Part shown: piece by piece, positions 57,745-64,000 of the stretch
Layout of the letters: every line of letters starts with the position of its first letter
Numbering within the stretch: position 1 is the stretch's first letter
Assembly (NCBI GenBank): GCA_013176395.1
Contig: JABMLP010000014.1
Span: 1,116,001 to 1,180,000, forward strand
Length of the DNA stretch: 64,000 nt
From: Venturia oleaginea
Taxonomy: Eukaryota; Ascomycota; Dothideomycetes; Venturiales; Venturiaceae
Direction of reading: 5' to 3'
Notes under the pieces: generated by a model
Database searches by the model: none
The model's input: only the letters and a program-made list of their open reading frames with translations
What the model was told of the DNA's origin: nothing
Position numbers and translations under genes: made by a program

Positions 57745-57812
57745 CATCACCCGTCTCCAACAAAACGCCTTCGTCACCCGTCTCCAGCAAAAGGCCTTCA
57801 TCACCCGTCTCT
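57745..57812 (+). repeat. 27-bp tandem repeat before the small secreted gene
   Basis: CATCACCCGTCTCCAACAAA plus ACGCCTT is repeated 2.5 times. The period is a multiple of three and the frame is open into the gene behind it, reading SPVSSKRPS-type repeats. Confidence 0.85.
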
Positions 57813-57818
57813 TCCATT

Positions 57819-58097
57819 ATGCACATCACATCTCTCAGTCTTCTGGCTTTTATCAGCTTCTCTTCTTTCGCCACAGGAGCCCTGCTCTGTACTGATCCGC
57901 CAGAAGGATGCGCAAATGGAGGACCTCTCGCGAAGGCGGTAAGTGGAATCTATCTTTGTATCTATTAGTCTAATTGGGGTGTAATACAGTGCGTTCAAGA
58001 GAACTGTAAATCTAAAATCAACCCATGCGAAGGAAGGAAGAAGACTATTTGTTGTACCAACATGAACAAATATTGCGTCAAGGGGATTATAGGGTAG
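57819..58097 (+). CDS. Small secreted 8-cysteine peptide (effector-like)
   Basis: Exons are 57819-57938 and 57990-58097 (75 residues). The signal peptide MHITSLSLLAFISFSSFATG is followed by a mature part of about 55 residues with eight cysteines: LLC, GC, AC, NC, PC, ICC and YC, likely four disulfides. The splice is in phase and turns a frame that would stop in the intron into the Cys-rich part (CVQENCKSKINPC, KKTICCTNMNKYC). No known family comes to mind. Size, cysteine content and isolation in a repeat-rich patch are typical of candidate effectors or antimicrobial peptides. A start at 57645 in the same frame would add Ser/Pro repeats before the signal peptide and is unlikely. Confidence 0.75.
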
Positions 58098-58641
58098 AAT
58101 ATCCAGGTAGACTTTCTGGACTATCAAAGTTTCCTCATGTTGCAATTGACTGATTTTGTTGGGTAGGATCCGGATAATGTACATACTTAGGTCTGTCTGA
58201 CCTCGTTTCTTGGACGCTGGTCAATGATTGAAATGGGAAGGGAGATCGGGACGTACACTTAGTTGTCAATACGAGGCTCAGCTGTCGAGATAGGAAATTA
58301 TCCCACGAGTATGCTACTTCTATACTGTCGACTAGAAATGGATGGCGACAATTCCCATTGAAATATCTCCCTATTAAGATTGAGCAAGTAAATGAAAACT
58401 CAACTCTCCACGATGGTCGCTTCAACTTGTGTGCAACGAGAATCAGGCATTCAGATAGTGATCTTTTACATAGCAATCTTGAAGAAAGAATTATAGCTGA
58501 AAATCTATTAACATCGACGGCAGACTAAGAGTATTATCAAAACGTGCGTTGCTTCTTGACGGTTATGTTAGAATGAGACCGCTGTAGCTCCCTCGGACTT
58601 CGAGACTTGGTCTCATTATCCCAACAACCGTACAATCCAGC
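58098..58641. other. Intergenic between convergent genes
   Basis: Nothing recognised. Confidence 0.45.
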
Positions 58642-60672
58642 CTAGTATCCATAAACAAACGTCAACTTCCTGTTCCCTCTCCTCTTACTATTTCTCAGCT
58701 CCTCCTCAAACTCTTTCTCGGTCCACCCCTCAGTGATCCTCGCCCTCCTTTTATTCAAGAACACATAGACACATCTCATAACCACAAACCCCGCAGCCCC
58801 AACACTAACCAGAATCATCGTAATCTTCAATGGAAAATTATACTTTGGCGCATATTTTGATTTGTAAAGTTGTCCAGCAATCACACCCGCGACGGTAGAG
58901 AATCCGTTAAGTCCGATGACGATGCTTCGAGTGCCACGATCGGGAACGTTGTCGGTGAGCCAGGAGACAACGAGGGGACCGCCTACTCCAGCACCCATCA
59001 TGCAGACGTGGACGAAGACGTAGCGGAGGCGGGAATTCGGGGTGGAGATTAGGACGATGAAGCCGATGATAGAGAGGATCATTGCGGTTACAACGATGAG
59101 TGAGCGTTCGCGGAGGCGATCAGAGAGGTACATGAAGAAGAAGAGGCCGGCGGCACCACTAGGAAATGTTAGGATGAGATACTAGAAGGACTGGGAGTAG
59201 CTAATATCTTGTCGACTTCCGAACCGGGAAACTTGAGTAGCTGCATTCAGCCATCTTCCAAGGCAAAAGAATGTTGCGGAAAGGGTCACTGAAAGTGGTA
59301 GGCCTTTGTAGATTGGGTTTTTTCCATGCGAGATCTACATCGATAAATTTCTGGTGATTTTTGAAAGAAGAGAAGAATCGGCAGATATTTTTCGATGTCG
59401 ATCTCGAATAAAAGTAACCTAAAAATCGAAGCGGTATCAGTATCAATCCACAAATTCAGCGTGCCGCTTCGAGTCACCCGTTCTGCAACATATCTTTTCC
59501 AAGTTCGAGTCTTCGATTACTCCGGATTCGCGCTGTCACTTTGCAGGCGGTTTGAGAGAGAGAAAAGCGCAATAGCACTTACGCAACAAAGGGAGTGACG
59601 CTCATCAGATTTGCTTCAAGTGCTTTGTAGCCCATACCCTTGACGATGAGAGGCATGAACACACTGAAGACACTGGTGGGAAGCGTCGCGGCAATATTGC
59701 AGCAGATGACCAGTAGCGTTCTCCAATCTGAGAGTGCGTCCAGAACATTCTGTTTCGTGACCTTGTTGTCGTCTTCAATCGGGTTGCCATATTGGTCGAC
59801 TGTCGGACAATCGATCTGCATCCTTCGCTCCGCGTGGGCCCTTTGCTCGGATGTAAGAAACCAAGCGGTGCCTAGGTTCTTTGGCAGCATTATAAACGTG
59901 ACGATGGCCATGAAGAGTGTCGCTCCTCCTTCGATGAGAAACAGCAATTGCCAGTCCTTATAATGCGGCGATTTGATTTTAAAAATCCCGTAAGCAAAGA
60001 GTCCTGAGAAGGCTCCTGCAATTTGGAACGTTCCGGCAAAGAGACCAAGACGGAAAGCGAGCATGTAATGAGGGTACAGCGTCCCCAGATAGTAGAACAC
60101 GCAAGGAACAAAACCAGCTTCGAAGCCACCAAGGAGGAGTCTCAAGGCAATGAGGGATTCTCGATTCTTCATGCCGGCCATGCCCATACATATTGATCCC
60201 CAGGACAGCATGAGAAATGGAATCCAGTACTTGGGTCCGAACCTTCGTCCGAGGACAACAGAAAATGGCTGTAAGGTCACGAATGTTGCGGAGAGGATCG
60301 AGACCGAATCTGCTATATCCTCTTTCCTGAGATGAGCGTCTTTGGCAAAGGCTATCAACTGTTAGCTGTGATGAGCCAATTGGACAGAATGGTCTTGCTC
60401 TTGGTAGTGGCTGCATTCCCCAGATTCCCCTTGTCCACCCCCTGTAACACGAAATTTATGCCACATATAAGCACCACAATTGTGTCCAGCTTGAGATTAA
60501 GAGACTTATCGAGTGCTCTCTCTTCGTCAGTGGTTGCTTCGTACCCTCTGGCCTTCTTCCCAGCTGTGTCGAGTGTCATCATCTCGATATCATTTCCCAT
60601 TCCATCGCTTCCGGTTTCACAACTGCCGGGTCTTTCAATCACCAGTCCTTTGCCCTTACTTGTGGAAGCCAT
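58642..60672 (-). CDS. MFS transporter, allantoate permease (Dal5) family
   Basis: Exons are 60399-60672, 59583-60351 and 58642-59158 (519 residues). A cytosolic, acidic N-terminus leads to helix 1 with the family motif GINFVLQGVDKGNLGNA. Further blocks are LQPFSVVLGRRFGPKYWIPF, RLLLGGFEAGFVPCVFYYLG, FRLGLFAGTFQIAGAFSGLFAYGI, DWQLLFLIEGGATLFMAI, FMPLIVKGMGYKALEANLMS and a last block with WLTDNVPDRGTRSIVIGLNG. About twelve helices are seen. Relatives import organic acids, vitamins or nitrogen compounds such as allantoate and dipeptides. Intron 1 (60352-60398) is a GC...AG intron; no GT donor gives a workable splice there. Intron 2 is 424 bp, far longer than other introns here. Confidence 0.87.
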
Positions 60673-61392
60673 ATGAATCAGGGCGTCGTCTGGAAATGTG
60701 TTGGAGTACTGTTTGGAAAAAGACTACGTCCCGATCATAAGGCTTCCTCGCTTTCTTATAAAACGGTAACGGCAGCTGCCACGTGAAGCTTCCAATGGGA
60801 GATTGCCCATTGGGCGGACCTGTGGGTGGAGGTGGGAAGGCAAGGCAAAGCGTCTTAGATAATGAACGTCCATCACATTTGTTCCGGTGCGGACAGGATC
60901 AACGTTGCAGTAGATCACGAAACATGGTCTGTGCGGCATGAATAACTCAGAATAATGATGAAGAGGCATCTTCTCTGTATCGGTATAAATGCAATGCTTT
61001 GCGATCTCCTCCCGAGGCCGGAATTTTAAAATTCGGCAATCCGACACCCGTATCTACTAGTACGTCTGTGTAGATTATAGGGCTAGGGCAGAGTATAGAT
61101 GAGTCTTATGTCTACTACTATATAATAGAGGCTTCGCGTGTAGACCTTTGCAAGGATCCGATGATTTAATATTCCCGCACTCCCCAGGGAATATTCAAGG
61201 ATGCGACAACATGTTTTCTTCGGTTTCACATTTCGCATTTGCACGTTAATTTATGCAGTTACAAGCTCTCGTAGTAGGACGTCGGGGAATTTGACAGCAA
61301 GAGGATCAAGGAGCTTCAAAATTCGAAGAGATTAGAAGATGTAGCAACCACGAGCTAGTCGCAGAATCTCTCGTGAAGCCGAGCAAAACTGA
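60673..61392. other. Intergenic
   Basis: No gene recognised. Confidence 0.45.
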
Positions 61393-61593
61393 TCATCCGC
61401 GCTTCCCGCTGTCGAAGAGCCATCGAATACCTTCCAGCGTGTTTTTCACAAACTCATTGCTCTTTTCCAACTGTGGGTAGTTGGTCCAGAACAAATAGCC
61501 ATAGCCCGGATAGATGAGAAGCTTGGTCTCAAATTCCAAATACTCGCGAATCAATTTCTCGTAACAAAGACCTTCGTCTCGTAATGGATCCAT
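61393..61593 (-). pseudogene. C-terminal remnant of an alpha/beta-hydrolase (HSL-type)
   Basis: The 66-residue frame reads MDPLRDEGLCYEKLIREYLE, then LLIYPGYGYLFWTNYPQLE and GIRWLFDSGK. DPLRDEG...Y holds the Asp of the catalytic triad in the hydrolase_3 family, but the following G-x-G-H position reads GYGYLFW, so the catalytic His is gone as well. Everything upstream (oxyanion HGG, nucleophile GDSAG) is missing: the sequence passes straight into the GATG minisatellite at 61594. It is a broken gene, not a short functional one. Confidence 0.75.
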
Positions 61594-61908
61594 TCCGGAT
61601 GATGGATGATGGATGATGGATGATGGATGATGGACGATGGATGATGGATGATGGATGATAGACGATGGGTGATGGGTGATGGGTGATGGATGATGGATGA
61701 TAGACGATGGGTGATGGATGATGGATGATAGACGATGGGTGATGGGTGATGGATGATGGATGATAGACGATGGGTGATGGATGATGGATGATAGACGATG
61801 GGTGATGGGTGATGGATGATGGATGATAGACGATGGGTGATGGATGATGGATGATAGACGATGGGTGATGGGTGATGGATGATGGATGATAGACGATGGG
61901 TGATGGAG
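61594..61908 (+). repeat. GATGGATGATGG-type minisatellite
   Basis: About 315 bp of GATG/GGTG words. Higher-order units end in ATAGACGATGGGTGATG and alternate between two lengths of about 28 and 35 bp, so a compound array has grown by unit duplication. The complement strand encodes endless HHPSSI-type repeats with no meaning as protein. Confidence 0.95.
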
Positions 61909-62098
61909 TAATGGGATGATGATGTGCAGTTGTGACTTTGTGGCATGGAAATGGGAGACGGCGTGCAGTGATGCTCATGGCGGGGTGTCTCCCACGCTGA
62001 TCCTCACGGCCCATACACGGATCAACAGCGCATCACTCCCTCTTCTGGGTGAAGATGATTTATTCCAATATATAGTACCTCAAGAAAATAAAGACAGA

Positions 62099-62755
62099 TC
62101 AATCTTCTCTTCTCATCTTCTCCATCAACACCTCAAAAGGATCAAATCCCCCTCCGTTCTGCGTAACAAACTCACTCATAGGTTGAAACAATCTTTTCTC
62201 CCCTTCCCCCCTCTCCAAATCCTCCTCCGCCCATAAACATAACTGTTTCCAACTAATCCATTGCCAACCGTCGCACTTGTCCGGTTCCAAGACCTAACCA
62301 AACCCTCTAATGAGCAAGTACTTTATTCAACCCATAGCAAGAAACCGACGGATATTGGTCCAGAGCAAAGCTGTGAAGAGCGGAGAACACTTACCTTTGG
62401 TTCTAGATATGCTTTCGCAGAGCGAAGAACAACACCCATAGCAATAGTAACATAATGTTTACCCTCGTTTCCAAAAACGTTGTTACCTGCTGTTAAGAAG
62501 TGAACCAGATCCTCTTTGACTTGGATTCCTGTTTCTTCTAGAAGTTCGCGAGCGGCGCATGTTGCGAATGACTCTCCGAACTCGAGATGGCCTCCCGGGA
62601 GACCTAGTGAGCCTGGGAGATCGAATTTAAGATTGAGAAGATGGAGATTGGAAGTTCTAATTACCGGATCCAATCGAGCCTTTCCGCTGTCCGATGATGA
62701 AGGACCCATCTGGACGGAAGACGAAGAGGCCGACACCTACTTTTGGGTCGGACAT
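62099..62755 (-). CDS. Nudix hydrolase, NUDT15/MutT-like
   Basis: Exons are 62665-62755, 62395-62612 and 62099-62293 (167 residues). The start MSDPKVGVGLFVFRPDGSFI is typical for the small cytosolic class. The Nudix box is complete (GGHLEFGESFATCAARELLEETGI), with the RELLEETG metal-binding helix. The C-terminal part (DKCDGWQWISWKQL) closes the substrate pocket. Members hydrolyse nucleoside diphosphates linked to another group, often oxidised or modified dNTPs; the exact substrate cannot be told. The last intron is 101 bp, and if retained the frame stops shortly after. Confidence 0.9.
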
Positions 62756-63729
62756 TGTGTATGTATCCAGATGCTGCAGGTGTACGGTACGGTATGAGTC
62801 AGTTGGGAGATGGGGAGAGAATGTTAAGAAAGGTATTCGAGGACATGGTTTTGCAAATGAAAATTCCAAACGTCTTGTGGGCAATGGGTTGAAAGTCAAG
62901 GGGTGTTTCATAGGACACTGGCATACCAGGATGGTTCACGTGATGGTGAATTTGCGAATTCATTGGTCAAAGCTAATAGGAACTCAGTAGCTCTCAGCGG
63001 AGGACAAGTCACCACCTTCCAATCACTCAACTCGATCATCTGTGAGCTGCCATCAACTCCTTTGTCGCCATCAACTGATTGTTCCATGATCGTCATCTAG
63101 GATAAATGTGTCCACGTACCATCCTGCACTCACAGCTCGACCCGAACCTCTTCTTTTTCCAGTCTCGTGCCGCGAACCGGTTGAAGAATGCCCGCTTTGT
63201 ACTACTTCGCGCGCAGGTTGCCCGGACGTGAATCGCGGAAATGAAATCCTTCGTTCGCCAACAAGGATCGATTCTAGCCGGGAACGCTGATTCTCGCCCC
63301 CTTTGACGTGGCCACCGCGCTTTCATTTGACCATGCGAGCTGTGGTTGCGAATTAGACTTCAGAATCTCGAGCTATCGGGCCTAAAGCTTCAAACTCTTG
63401 TCCAGATCCCGAGGTTTCATCTTCATTCAATCAATGTTCCCAAATAATGTTTGTGGAGAAGGCGTTAAAAATCACTAGGATCCTAGGCACAGCAAATGAA
63501 AATCGCGGTGTCCTTTCCCTTTTGGTGGGAATTTCCGCCTCTCCAAGATAACGCAGGTACATATTTGCTTCTCCAGATCCCTTCCGCCGCTCCGTTGGGA
63601 CATTTTGCTTCATCACACTCTTTTTCCTCTTTTTCGTTGGAGATCGAACTTCTCCCTCTTGATTCAATCTCAATCAATCAGCCATCCATTCTTTCCAGCT
63701 ACTTACTCTGCACTCTTTTACAAAACAGC
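62756..63729. other. Intergenic between divergent genes
   Basis: No gene recognised. The last 100 bp before 63730 are pyrimidine-rich, as expected of a fungal promoter. Confidence 0.45.
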
Positions 63730-64000
63730 ATGTCTGCTCTTCCAACACTAACCAGCTTCGCGCTGAGCACAACATTCACGCCAGCATCAACATGCACGGA
63801 AAACCGTTTTACCATGCTCGAACGACTAGATTACCGTATCTACAAGAATTACCCTGATCCCGCCGGCACAACTCTCACAGACTGTTACCCAACACAATAC
63901 CTCTCCTCATACTTCTCTCAAATGGCGGCTTCGACCGCATTACCAGCAATCGCCCCAATCGTAGCCCCAGTTGGTTACGAAACAGCCACGTCAATGGAAA
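63730..64000 (+). CDS. Start of a gene of unknown function (runs off the window)
   Basis: Ninety codons are open to the window end: MSALPTLTSFALSTTFTPAS, then CTENRFTMLERLDYRIYKNY, DPAGTTLTDCYPTQYLSSYF and VAPVGYETATSM. There is no clear signal peptide. The pattern of Cys, Tyr and Pro spacing resembles the N-terminus of a large group of uncharacterised fungal proteins, but I cannot name it. The ATG is preceded by a clean promoter-like region and AACAGC context. Confidence 0.6.
   Translation, partial: MSALPTLTSFALSTTFTPASTCTENRFTMLERLDYRIYKNYPDPAGTTLTDCYPTQYLSSYFSQMAASTALPAIAPIVAPVGYETATSME

Larger units (their letters stand above)
56961..57818. other. Intergenic with MITE relic and a short tandem array
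   Basis: Apart from the two repeats listed next, no gene is seen. It must hold the promoters of two divergent genes. Confidence 0.5.

Noticed and set aside
61529..62014. HHPSSI-repeat protein on the minus strand
   Set aside because: It is a translation of the minisatellite; frames are open only because the units lack stops.

Overview
The window is nuclear DNA of a filamentous ascomycete (Pezizomycotina). Genes are intron-rich, and most introns are 45-75 bp with GT...AG ends and CTAAC-like branch sites. The proteins are typical of such fungi: CFEM, OPT, Dal5-type MFS, PL4 rhamnogalacturonan lyase, ModF-like ABC, OBAP/DUF1264 and secreted cupredoxin. Several dead genes and transposons carry CAA-to-TAA or TGG-to-TAG/TGA stops, the pattern expected from repeat-induced point mutation (RIP). 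A plant-associated member of the Leotiomycetes/Helotiales is my guess; nothing here proves the taxon.

Left part (1-20773). A 1.48-kb inverted duplication, apparently identical in both arms (1-1479 and 19295-20773), brackets about 17.8 kb. Each arm holds the same gene for a secreted precursor made of 30-residue units separated by Lys-Arg, i.e. a kexin-processed repeat protein or RiPP-like precursor. The bracketed segment holds an internally deleted Fot1/pogo element, a decayed acyl-CoA oxidase gene, a nucleotide-sugar transporter, a very basic protein of unknown function, a ModF/YDR061W-like twin ABC ATPase, an OBAP protein, a broken Tc1 transposase, a MITE and an extracellular cupredoxin with a Lys/Ala tail.

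Transposon belt (20774-29786). There are almost no host genes here. I see MITE-like elements, minisatellites, a solo LTR with a 5-bp target duplication, and a full-length but mutated Fot1-like element with TA target duplications.

Central part (29787-44404). A secreted SURNod19-like gene is split by a non-LTR retroelement with an (AATC)n tail and a target duplication of about 14 bp. It is followed by a CFEM protein, an OPT oligopeptide transporter, two small secreted proteins, mitochondrial ribosomal protein uS12m, and a carboxylesterase pseudogene that has lost its nucleophile serine.

Right part (44405-64000). A Mutator-like element without its catalytic core ends about 170 bp before a Ulp1-type SUMO protease gene. 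Then come a field of decayed 94-bp repeats, a mitochondrial carrier, a PL4 rhamnogalacturonan lyase, an 8-cysteine secreted peptide, a Dal5-type MFS transporter, an alpha/beta-hydrolase remnant cut off by a minisatellite, a Nudix hydrolase, and the start of one more gene. Several products fit life on plant tissue (pectin lyase, peptide and organic-nitrogen uptake, small secreted cysteine-rich proteins), but no single pathway links the genes.

All gene models are manual splices of the sequence. Positions of multi-exon genes are outer limits of the coding region unless exons are given.
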